From: Saprospiraceae bacterium
GTDB taxonomy: Bacteria; Bacteroidota; Bacteroidia; Chitinophagales; Saprospiraceae
Reading direction: 5' to 3'
NCBI GenBank assembly: GCA_028282725.1
Contig: JANQHF010000093.1
Coordinates: forward strand, 1-64,000
DNA: 64,000 nt
Shown here one piece after another: positions 38,926-47,732 of this stretch. The translations under genes and the position numbers were made by a program. The notes beneath the pieces were generated by a model. It worked only from the letters and a program-made list of their open reading frames with translations, was not told the origin of the DNA and did no database searches. Each line of letters opens with the position of its first letter. Positions within the stretch are counted from its first letter, which is position 1.

Positions 38926-39651
38926 ATGTCGGAATTATTGGGAGAATTTATAGGAACAGCCATTTTGCTTTTATTGGGAAATGGAGTGGTGGCCAATGTA
39001 GTTTTGAACAAAACAAAGGGAAATAATTCCGGATGGATTGTCATAGCATTTGGATGGGGAATTGCCGTATTCACTGCCGTTTTCATAAATACCTCGGCAG
39101 GGGGAGTCGCGCACTTAAATCCGGCAGTAACGCTTGGTCTTGCGGCAACAGGGGATTTTGCCTGGTCTGCCGTACCTGGATTCATTGCTATGCAAATGTT
39201 GGGAGCAATGATGGGTACAACGCTTGTCTACCTCATGTATCTTCCGCATTACAATGCCACCCCTGATCCTGGGGCAAAGCTTGCCACCTTTTCTACCAAT
39301 GCCGAAATAAGATCTATTGGTTCGAATTTTTTGAGCGAGGTATTAGGAACATTTATCCTCGTATACGGGGTCCTGCATATTGTCGGTGCTTCGGTGGGTA
39401 GCCAGGAGGCTTCATTGGGATCACTGGATGCTTTGCCGGTAGGTCTCGTGGTGTTGTGCGTCGGATTATGCCTGGGAGGCACAACCGGTTATTCTATTAA
39501 TCCTGCGCGGGATCTGGGCCCGAGGCTCATGCATGCTATTCTTCCGATAAAAGATAAGGGGGATAGTGACTGGGGCTATTCGTGGATCCCTGTGCTAGGT
39601 CCTTTTGCCGGAGGTCTTCTTGCTGCAGTGATCAAAATATACGTGGGTTAA
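38926..39651 (+). CDS. MIP family channel (aquaporin/glycerol facilitator)
   Basis: Two NPA boxes: AHLNPAVTLG and YSINPARDLGPRL; start refined to ATG at 38926. Confidence 0.93.
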   Translation: MSELLGEFIGTAILLLLGNGVVANVVLNKTKGNNSGWIVIAFGWGIAVFTAVFINTSAGGVAHLNPAVTLGLAATGDFAWSAVPGFIAMQMLGAMMGTTLVYLMYLPHYNATPDPGAKLATFSTNAEIRSIGSNFLSEVLGTFILVYGVLHIVGASVGSQEASLGSLDALPVGLVVLCVGLCLGGTTGYSINPARDLGPRLMHAILPIKDKGDSDWGYSWIPVLGPFAGGLLAAVIKIYVG

Positions 39652-39672
39652 AATATATTTCAGAGACCGATA

Positions 39673-40431
39673 TTAGCGTATCACTACGATTTGTTTTTTG
39701 ACTACAATGTCTTCTTTTTGAAGACCCACCATATAAGTACCTGCCTGCAATCCACTGGTGTTCAACTGATGTGTCTTTCGAACAAGGTCAAAATTGGAAA
39801 GAGCCTTTCCATTCAAATCAAATATTGTCCCCTTCCCTCCAACAAGTGATTGTGGAATATCAATATTCAACGTGGCATCACTTTTTACAGGATTTGGATA
39901 TACAGAAAATGCACTGGCATCAAACTTTTTCAAAGGAGTTACGGGGATTACCTGCTCTGTCTCGATACGACTTAAGAGTTCACTCAAGACCTCAAGTGGA
40001 ATTTCACCGGTTATGGATAGAAGAATAAATTCGGTTTCATCCTTGCCGATTCCTGCCAGTTCATATACGATGTCGTCTTCCTCGTCAATGAATAAATGAA
40101 ATCTGTTGCTACCATCCTTCATGTTCATCAATTCTTCAAACTCTCCTTCCAGAATACGAAGACCTCTTTGTAATTCGCTTTGAGCATTTTCCAGGTTGTC
40201 AATTGCTACCACATCCAGTGATTCGATAGTTGAAACCAACTCTTTTACCTCTGCCTGCTCTTCATTGTTGGAGGGAAGGACAACCGAGGCAAGATCGAAT
40301 GTTTTTGCAGCAACATGTACTACGGTAGACTCGTCCATATTTTCGTATGAACTAAAATGTTTATCTATAAAATTCTGACTTTGAGCCGTTATAAATTGAA
40401 ATATCAGGATAAAGGAAATGAAGGTTTTCAT
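39673..40431 (-). CDS. DUF4252-like protein with T9SS type A C-terminal sorting domain
   Basis: FSSYENMDESTVVHVAAKTFDLAS...; C-term FSVYPNPVKSDATLNIDIPQ...GTYMVGLQKEDIVVKKQIVVIR. Confidence 0.75.
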   Translation of the reverse strand: MKTFISFILIFQFITAQSQNFIDKHFSSYENMDESTVVHVAAKTFDLASVVLPSNNEEQAEVKELVSTIESLDVVAIDNLENAQSELQRGLRILEGEFEELMNMKDGSNRFHLFIDEEDDIVYELAGIGKDETEFILLSITGEIPLEVLSELLSRIETEQVIPVTPLKKFDASAFSVYPNPVKSDATLNIDIPQSLVGGKGTIFDLNGKALSNFDLVRKTHQLNTSGLQAGTYMVGLQKEDIVVKKQIVVIR

Positions 40432-40674
40432 AGGTATTAAGATTTTCAAATTCACTAATGATGCAGTGTTCATATTGCAGTTCAAAAGGTCGACGGAAAA
40501 TTGCTTTCAGAAGTTACAGGAAGCTGCTTAAAAAGTTCACTTATCTAGGAAAGACCCTAATATAACTTGTTGAATTTCTGTAAGTTAAATGCCAATCATT
40601 TTATTTCCCTTAAAGAGGAAAATCTATATATGTTTATTACCTTGTTCAAAATTAATCACAAGTTCAACAAAAAA

Positions 40675-43600
40675 ATGAGAAACTCCTTCCCCTTGATTTT
40701 AGCCATTGTGATGCTCCTGTTCAGCGGTCATCTCGCCTCTGAATCCGAAGCTTTGGATCTTGAATCTGCATCAGCACTGAATTGTGCCAATGCTACCACT
40801 TTATATTGTGGAAGTTCTAACTGGGTTTATGCTCCAACCCAAAACCATCTGAATTTATTCAATTATAATTTCAATAATTGTTTTACGCCTGCAACCGGTT
40901 ATGATGGAAAGGATCACATTTATTATCTAAACGTTGGCACTTCTATGAGAAATCTGACAGTGACAGTAAATGGTTTGACTGGCAATATGGACTTATTTCT
41001 CTTTAAAGCATGTAGTGACAATACCGGAAATATCGTCCTGGGGAATTGTGTCCAGGTCAGCTCACGTGCTGGAAACAGCTCAGAACATGTCAACGTGCCA
41101 TTTGCAGTAGGGGAGTATTATATCGTAGTCGACGGCCCCGAAGTATGGGATAATTCCGGGTATGAAATTACTGTTAGCTGCGGTGCCAGTCCTAATCCTC
41201 ATGGATGTACCACTGGCACCAATCTGGCATGTGGTGCTACGCTCCATGTTCCATCAGGTGGAAATAATTCTTTCGATTCCAACGATTATGATCTTTCTCA
41301 CTGTACGCATGCCAGTTATGGCTACGAAGGGGTTGATCATGTATTTACTATAGATCTGGGATATAACCCTAGAAATATTACCATAAACATGACTGGTCTT
41401 AGTGCCGATTTGGATATGTTCCTATTTCAGACATGTACCAATTCTGGGGGAGCCTTATTCAGAAATTGTGTTGGGATCAGTACAAATGCGGGGAATCAGT
41501 CCGAAACCATAACCCTTTATAATGCTTCGGGCACCTATATATTAATTGTGGATGGTTTTACTCATTGGGTGACATCCGATTTCCATATAAATTTGAGTTG
41601 TGCCCATCAACCCCCACCGCCTCCACCACCTACTACTTCCTGTCACAATGCCTCACAGTTGTATTGTGGAGACCGTAAATGGGTGAATGCCCCAACTCAT
41701 AACAAATTAGATCATCACAACTATGATTTTTCGGGGTGCTATGGACCTAACCATTATTATAATGGCAATGATCATCTATACAAAATTGATGTGGGATCCT
41801 CTTACAGACAATTGGCCATCAACATGTCCGGATTGAGTGCAGATATGGATATGTTTTTATTCAAATCTTGTGGAACACATTATGGCAGTAAGACTCTCTC
41901 TGATTGTGTTGACTTCAGTGCCCGGCCAGGGATTCATAACGAACAGATCATCGTAGAAAATGCACACGGTGTCTATTATCTGTCTGTTGATTCTGATGAT
42001 CCCTGGTATACATCGGGATATGAAATTGAAGTGGACTGTCATGATTACGCCCCTGATCCTTGTTACAGTGCCAAACCTTTGCACTGTGGCGATCGGAAAT
42101 GGGTACATGCACCTACTCACAATCACCTGGATCACAACAATTATGATTATAGCGGTTGTCTGTCCTATGGCTATGGTTACACCGGCAAGGATCATCTTTA
42201 TGTCATCGATGCCGGCAATAGTTATAAGGATTTAACAGTACGGCTTACCAACCTTTCAGCAGACCTTGATCTGTTATTGTACCGTCGGTGCGGCAATCAC
42301 TATGGTCAAAGCCAATTGACGGAATGTCTGGGTTACAGCGTAAAGAGTGGAACTTCATCAGAAACACTGACCATACATAATGCCCATGGCACCTACTACC
42401 TTGCTGTCGATTCCAATGACCCATGGTATACATCGGGATATGAAATTTCATTGGACTGTCATGCACCTGTAGTTAATCCTTGTCATTATGCTGCGCACCT
42501 GGAATGTGGAGATTCAAAGTGGGTGGATCCACCTACATACAATCACCTTGACTACCGGCATTACGAATACAACAATTGTCTGCCCTACAATAATGGCTAT
42601 ACGGGTTATGACCATCTTTATGTCATCGATGCAGGTTATGACAAGAAAGATGTACACGTAAAAATTTCCCAGATGACTGCTAACCTGGATCTCCTTTTAT
42701 ACAGGCATTGCAATTCAGGATATGGCAACCAGGTATTGACCGAGTGCCTGGGATACAGTACGAAGAGCGGTTATCAATCGGAGGAGATCATCATAAAAAA
42801 TGCCCGGGGTAAATACTATCTCGTCGTGGATGCGTATGACCCCTGGCATCGCTCCGGCTACAAGATCAAGGTGGAATGTCACAAGCAATCTTCGATCACG
42901 TGCTATGATGCCGAAGAGATTAATTGTGGTGATAGCAAATGGGTGACAGCTTCAAGGACGAATCATCTGAGCGGATCGGATTATGATTTTGACAATTGCG
43001 GTTATGTTTCATCGTATGACTATACCGGGTACGATCATCTTTATAAAATAGATTTGGGATACCACGAACAGCACCTCGTAGTGGAACTTACAAATCTTAC
43101 TGACAACATCGATTTATTGGTTTTTGAATCGTGTGGTACTAACTATCAGGAAGCGCGATTGGGAAGCTGTGCGGGAGTCAGTCAAAAAACGGGTCGTAAC
43201 TCGGAAAAGGTTGAAATCCACCATGCCAGTGGTACGTATTACATAGCCGTGGATGCCAGAAGCACTCATTATGCATCGGATTATAAAATCAAGGTACACT
43301 GTACGTCGTATACGCCGCCGGATCCTCCTGATCCGCCACATCCTGATCCTGACCCATCGATTGTACTCCAATGTGGGGAATCCTATAGCGGTACCACCGT
43401 TGGCGAGGACAGCGATTTTGATAATTCCGATATCCAGGAATGTTTCTCTACCAACTTGTTGTATACAGGTCCTGACCAACTGGTCGCGTTTGAAAAGCCG
43501 GAAGATTCAGACATCCTGGAACTGGTGCTTGTGCAGGAAGATGCCAACCTGTCTTTATTTGTCCTGGACTCAGATATGAATTTTGTAACTGAAATGTGTA

Positions 43601-44475
43601 GAGGTGCCAATTTCAATGAAAGTAAACAACCGGGCAATTCTAACAATGTAGGTGAAGTCTACAGTGATGGAGGCAGTCTTGCTGCTGGTCAATATTATGC
43701 ATTGATTGAAGGATATAATCGAACGATTGCTTCGGCATACACACTCTATTTATCCTGTGGAGACTTATGTGCAACTTCAGACACGCTTTCATGTGAAGCC
43801 AGTGTGGCAGGGGCGATGACTTCGGATTCGACCAATCTGAAAAGCACTTATATGATTTTTGACAGTAGTGAATACGTAGGTTATGCTGGTGGAGAATGGA
43901 CAACAGTATTGACGATTGATACAACTACCGACGTCACAATAGATATGTTTAATATAAATGCGGATGGAGATCTGGACCTGTTCGTGCTCTATAACTGTGT
44001 CAATGATTACATCATTGCCAGTAGCCGAAATGGAATAGGTGAGGATGAATCGCTCACGACAGAGTTAACAACAGGAGAGTATCTGATTGTCGTCGATGGA
44101 TGGAAAGGGGCATCGGGAAGTTTTGATCTGGAAATTACGGGATGTGGAGATCCGACGGGTGCCTTACTCGAAAACCTGGCTACTTCCAGGAATGTCCGAT
44201 CCGCAGATTTGAATGCCAATCATTCCGCACGCATAGTTCCGAATCCATTTAGCGAGGAAACCAGATTGCTGATCACAATGGATGATCAGCAGGAGGGTAG
44301 ACTGGAATTGCTGACTACAGATGGCCGGTTGATTCATAGTAAGAACATCCAACTGATAAAAGGAAGAAATGTACTTACCTTATCGGATGCGGTTGGTGAC
44401 AATTATGGCATCATTCTGTACAGGTTGGTAACGGATCACAAAGTGTACCAGGGAACTATGATACGGGTTCGTTGA
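40675..44475 (+). CDS. Giant secreted protein with eight PPC-like beta-sandwich repeats and T9SS C-terminal sorting domain
   Basis: Repeated LxCGxxKWVxAPTxNHLDxxNYDxxGC...YTGxDHLYxIDxG...AxLDLLLY...SExxxIxNAxGxYYLxVDxxDPWYxSGYEIxxxC; C-term IVPNPFSEETRLLI...; start refined to 40675. Confidence 0.88.
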   Translation: MRNSFPLILAIVMLLFSGHLASESEALDLESASALNCANATTLYCGSSNWVYAPTQNHLNLFNYNFNNCFTPATGYDGKDHIYYLNVGTSMRNLTVTVNGLTGNMDLFLFKACSDNTGNIVLGNCVQVSSRAGNSSEHVNVPFAVGEYYIVVDGPEVWDNSGYEITVSCGASPNPHGCTTGTNLACGATLHVPSGGNNSFDSNDYDLSHCTHASYGYEGVDHVFTIDLGYNPRNITINMTGLSADLDMFLFQTCTNSGGALFRNCVGISTNAGNQSETITLYNASGTYILIVDGFTHWVTSDFHINLSCAHQPPPPPPPTTSCHNASQLYCGDRKWVNAPTHNKLDHHNYDFSGCYGPNHYYNGNDHLYKIDVGSSYRQLAINMSGLSADMDMFLFKSCGTHYGSKTLSDCVDFSARPGIHNEQIIVENAHGVYYLSVDSDDPWYTSGYEIEVDCHDYAPDPCYSAKPLHCGDRKWVHAPTHNHLDHNNYDYSGCLSYGYGYTGKDHLYVIDAGNSYKDLTVRLTNLSADLDLLLYRRCGNHYGQSQLTECLGYSVKSGTSSETLTIHNAHGTYYLAVDSNDPWYTSGYEISLDCHAPVVNPCHYAAHLECGDSKWVDPPTYNHLDYRHYEYNNCLPYNNGYTGYDHLYVIDAGYDKKDVHVKISQMTANLDLLLYRHCNSGYGNQVLTECLGYSTKSGYQSEEIIIKNARGKYYLVVDAYDPWHRSGYKIKVECHKQSSITCYDAEEINCGDSKWVTASRTNHLSGSDYDFDNCGYVSSYDYTGYDHLYKIDLGYHEQHLVVELTNLTDNIDLLVFESCGTNYQEARLGSCAGVSQKTGRNSEKVEIHHASGTYYIAVDARSTHYASDYKIKVHCTSYTPPDPPDPPHPDPDPSIVLQCGESYSGTTVGEDSDFDNSDIQECFSTNLLYTGPDQLVAFEKPEDSDILELVLVQEDANLSLFVLDSDMNFVTEMCRGANFNESKQPGNSNNVGEVYSDGGSLAAGQYYALIEGYNRTIASAYTLYLSCGDLCATSDTLSCEASVAGAMTSDSTNLKSTYMIFDSSEYVGYAGGEWTTVLTIDTTTDVTIDMFNINADGDLDLFVLYNCVNDYIIASSRNGIGEDESLTTELTTGEYLIVVDGWKGASGSFDLEITGCGDPTGALLENLATSRNVRSADLNANHSARIVPNPFSEETRLLITMDDQQEGRLELLTTDGRLIHSKNIQLIKGRNVLTLSDAVGDNYGIILYRLVTDHKVYQGTMIRVR
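40777..44160 (+). repeat. Eight ~420-nt coding repeats (six closely similar, two divergent)
   Basis: Repeat starts near 40777, 41182, 41608, 42040, 42463, 42883, 43300, 43756; linkers PPPPPPPTTS and PPDPPDPPHPDPDPS. Confidence 0.85.
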
Positions 44476-44505
44476 TCGTAGATCCGCCAATCTTGATATA
44501 TCTTC

Positions 44506-46023
44506 ATGCTTATGAAGATAGCAACCGGGAAACAATACATTGAAAGCCTTCGCAATCGAGGGTTAAATATCTATTTGTTCGGAGAACAAATCACTGAGCC
44601 GGTGGACCATCCCATGATCCGCCCATCCGTCAATGCCATTGCCGAATCTTACGATTTGGCACAGACCGATCCGGAACTCGCCACCGCCATCTCTGAATTT
44701 ACCGGTAAGAGAATCAGCAGATTCCTGCACATTTGCAAAAATGCCGATGACCTCGTGCTGCAAAATAAAATGCAGCGAAAGCTAGGCCAGCTGACGGGTA
44801 CTTGTTTCCAAAGGTGCGTAGGAATGGATGCTTTGAATAGTCTTTATTCTGTCACTTTTGATATCGATGAGGATCGTAATACAAGGTATCACGAACGTCT
44901 CAAATCGTTCATCACAGAAATGCACGAAGGCAATTTCATCATCGGCGGGGCAATGACCGATGTCAAGGGGGATCGCAGTCTTGCTCCACATCAACAGGTG
45001 GACCCGGATATGTTTGTTCATATTACAAGCAGGACAGAAGAGGGAATATATATAACGGGAGCAAAGGCTCATCAGACAGGTTGTATCAATAGTCATTGGC
45101 TACTGGTCATGCCCACCATGAGACTGTCCGAAAATGACAGGGATTATGCAGTGGTCGGTGCCCTTCCTGTAGATGCTCCTGGTTTAGCCTATATCTATGG
45201 CCGGCAGTCCTGTGATACCAGGAGTATGGAGGGGGGAAGCCTCGATGTGGGAAATTCAAAGTTCGGGGGTCAGGAAGCCATGGTCATATTTGATAATGTT
45301 TTTATTCCTTGGCGCTATGTCTTTATGAATGGAGAATTTGAATATGCTTCCCGGCTCGTGGACCAGTTCACTGCGTATCATCGCCGCAGTTATGTTTGTA
45401 AAACAGGACTCGGGGATGTATTGATCGGCGCCGCTGCGTCCATCGCGGAAATGAATGGCATCGAAAGAGCATCACATATAAAGGACAAACTCGTCCAGAT
45501 GACCCATTTGAATGAAACGATATATGGCACCGGTATCGCCTCTTCTTATCAGGGTTATGAGACGAAAAGCGGTGCTTACATTTGTGATGAAATGCTGGCC
45601 AATGTATGCAAGCATCATGTAACGAAGATGCCTTATGAGATCGGAAGAATAGCCCAGGATCTTGCAGGAGGTCTGGTGGCAACATTGCCTTCGGAAAAAG
45701 AATTGAATCACCCGGAGATAGGTTCGCTTTTAAAAAAATACCTTGCCGGAAAGGAAGGAGTCAGGACGGAGGACAGGATGCGCATTCTAAGATTGATCGA
45801 GAATATGACCCTGGGTCGCAACGCGGTGGGCTATTTGACTGAAAGCATGCATGGGGCAGGCTCACCACAAGCCCAAAGAATTGTCATCGGCAGAATGATG
45901 CAATTGGAATATAAAAAGCGGCTCGCCAAAAGTCTTGCAGGGATAACAGAAGACCCGGAAGACCAGGAAAAGATAATCCATGAAGCCACGTCCTATTTCA
46001 AGAGAGTTTTTGAACATGCATAA
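44506..46023 (+). CDS. 4-hydroxybutyryl-CoA dehydratase-like / HpaB-family flavoprotein
   Basis: KLGQLTGTCFQRCVGMDALNSLYSVTFDID (CxxxC), YHRRSYVCKTGLGDVLIGAA, HHVTKMPYEIGRIAQDLAGGLVATLPSEKEL. Confidence 0.85.
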   Translation: MLMKIATGKQYIESLRNRGLNIYLFGEQITEPVDHPMIRPSVNAIAESYDLAQTDPELATAISEFTGKRISRFLHICKNADDLVLQNKMQRKLGQLTGTCFQRCVGMDALNSLYSVTFDIDEDRNTRYHERLKSFITEMHEGNFIIGGAMTDVKGDRSLAPHQQVDPDMFVHITSRTEEGIYITGAKAHQTGCINSHWLLVMPTMRLSENDRDYAVVGALPVDAPGLAYIYGRQSCDTRSMEGGSLDVGNSKFGGQEAMVIFDNVFIPWRYVFMNGEFEYASRLVDQFTAYHRRSYVCKTGLGDVLIGAAASIAEMNGIERASHIKDKLVQMTHLNETIYGTGIASSYQGYETKSGAYICDEMLANVCKHHVTKMPYEIGRIAQDLAGGLVATLPSEKELNHPEIGSLLKKYLAGKEGVRTEDRMRILRLIENMTLGRNAVGYLTESMHGAGSPQAQRIVIGRMMQLEYKKRLAKSLAGITEDPEDQEKIIHEATSYFKRVFEHA

Positions 46024-46082
46024 TTCAATATTTTCATCATCTTCCTGATCGAAATGGAAAACATTGGCAGAGCTGCCAATTC

Positions 46083-46442
46083 TTAAATCCTGACCTGTCC
46101 AAGGATGTCCATGGCGTCCTGGGTCTTTCCAATCGGTACGAAAATATGATCGTGATGATGTGCGGCCATGACATTGCAGGGAATATCACTTTTGGCCAAT
46201 GCCGCAGCAAATTTTGCGGTAATGCCAACCTTGTCCAGCGAAGTATTGTTTTGTAGAGTGATCCATGACCAAAGCATGTCCTCCTCATTTAGGGCGTCAT
46301 CTCCGTTTGAGTCCGTCCGAACGATCAGGGTGATTCCCTCTTCTTCTCGAAATGTAGCAATGATACCAGGATGAAATTCCACCTGCAATCGTGTTTGAAA
46401 TTGGTATGTACCGGGATTCAGGAAAGGTTGCAAATAATTCAT
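46083..46442 (-). CDS. ACT-like domain protein
   Basis: MNYLQPFLNPGTYQFQTRL...EGITLIVRTDSNGDDALNEEDMLWSWITLQNNTSLDKVGITAKFAAALAKSDIPCNVMAAHHHDHIFVPIGKTQDAMDIL. Confidence 0.7.
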   Translation of the reverse strand: MNYLQPFLNPGTYQFQTRLQVEFHPGIIATFREEEGITLIVRTDSNGDDALNEEDMLWSWITLQNNTSLDKVGITAKFAAALAKSDIPCNVMAAHHHDHIFVPIGKTQDAMDILGQVRI

Positions 46443-46450
46443 GTCAGTAT

Positions 46451-46816
46451 CTATATAGAATGATCGGTTGGTTGACCAAATACAAAATGATGTCCCAATG
46501 GATCATATACACTAAATTCAGTCATGCCATAATCCGTTTGAATGAGGGGAGAAGGATTCAATCCATGGGACTGGACAAAATCGAAAGATTCCCGGGTGCC
46601 GGAAATCTGAAAATTCATGTTTCCTTTTTGAATGGCCTGGATGTCATTGTGGAATACCACCATAAAATTTACAACGTCTCTTCGGAAAGAAGCATGAGAA
46701 GGGTTTTGCTCCGGCCATTTCCATTCCAACTCAAAACCCAGCTTGCTGTAATAGGCCATAGCTTCCTGCCAATCGGAAATCCCAATCGTCGGTGTGATGC
46801 ATTCGAAACGAATCAT
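46451..46816 (-). CDS. VOC/glyoxalase superfamily protein
   Basis: ECITPTIGISDWQEAMAYYSKLGFELEWKWPEQN...YDPLGHHFVFGQP. Confidence 0.85.
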   Translation of the reverse strand: MIRFECITPTIGISDWQEAMAYYSKLGFELEWKWPEQNPSHASFRRDVVNFMVVFHNDIQAIQKGNMNFQISGTRESFDFVQSHGLNPSPLIQTDYGMTEFSVYDPLGHHFVFGQPTDHSI

Positions 46817-46867
46817 AGCTGAAAATTACGACGAATTATTCTTTGTACTGAATGGTTAAGAGCGGGT

Positions 46868-47326
46868 CTATTCGATCATCAAGACCTCGACAAAGAAATC
46901 CTGTTCATTCTTTAGTTTTGGAATGATGGCATTAAATGTTATAGAAGGGGCCACCTGGGTAAGATTGAGTTTGATCCTGAATGTCAATTTCAGCGTGTTA
47001 TTGCTGCAATCCATGATCAAACTCTTATCTATGGAATCCAGCCCTTTAGGCAGCAAAGCCGTACCGGCGATAAGATCATACTCCTGCCAGTTGATTTGAG
47101 GAGCACAACGTCCTGTGACATGAAAATCATAATCCTCCTGATTTCGGATCAATTCAAATTCATTCAATGTGGCGACAGTAATATTAAATGGCGGGTTACT
47201 GCATCCAAAATCCTCGAGATCCAGAATATCCAGGGAGCCACTTGAACACTCGTCATTATCTGAGCATCCAAAAGCAGATAGCATTGCAAACAAGAGAATA
47301 ATGATGCTTGAATCAACCCTTTTCAT
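46868..47326 (-). CDS. Hypothetical lipoprotein
   Basis: Signal peptide with lipobox-like AMLSAFGC. Confidence 0.65.
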   Translation of the reverse strand: MKRVDSSIIILLFAMLSAFGCSDNDECSSGSLDILDLEDFGCSNPPFNITVATLNEFELIRNQEDYDFHVTGRCAPQINWQEYDLIAGTALLPKGLDSIDKSLIMDCSNNTLKLTFRIKLNLTQVAPSITFNAIIPKLKNEQDFFVEVLMIE

Positions 47327-47570
47327 ACTGTACGAACCAACATTTTATTATACTGATACCAGCACTAATAAATATCCCGGATCATTTGTAACGATAATTA
47401 CCTTAAAATATTCGATTCGCGTGTGTTTATTAACACCACTTGTCTATTGACCACGACTTTTCTACCAAATTTAGTTGACGAATATTTATTGGTAATTAAG
47501 GGAAACACCTGAATTTAAACATATTATGATTTTTTTTAAAGTGTAATATTCACATTTTCAATAATATATC

Positions 47571-47578
47571 TATATTTG
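47571..47578 (+). promoter_or_regulatory. Candidate -7 box (TATATTTG) for the 47.7-52.7 kb giant gene
   Basis: TATATTTG in an AT-rich region, ~155 nt upstream of the start codon. Confidence 0.35.
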
Positions 47579-47732
47579 CTCTTCAATAGACCTGTTAAGG
47601 CTCTGTCATCTATCCCCATCAGTAAACTTCCTGAGAGAAATTACCTGTATGAAGATTAGGCCATGCATTAATCGGCACAGGCTTTTATACCAATAGGTAA
47701 CATGATAAGATTCATAACCTATACTAACCCAA

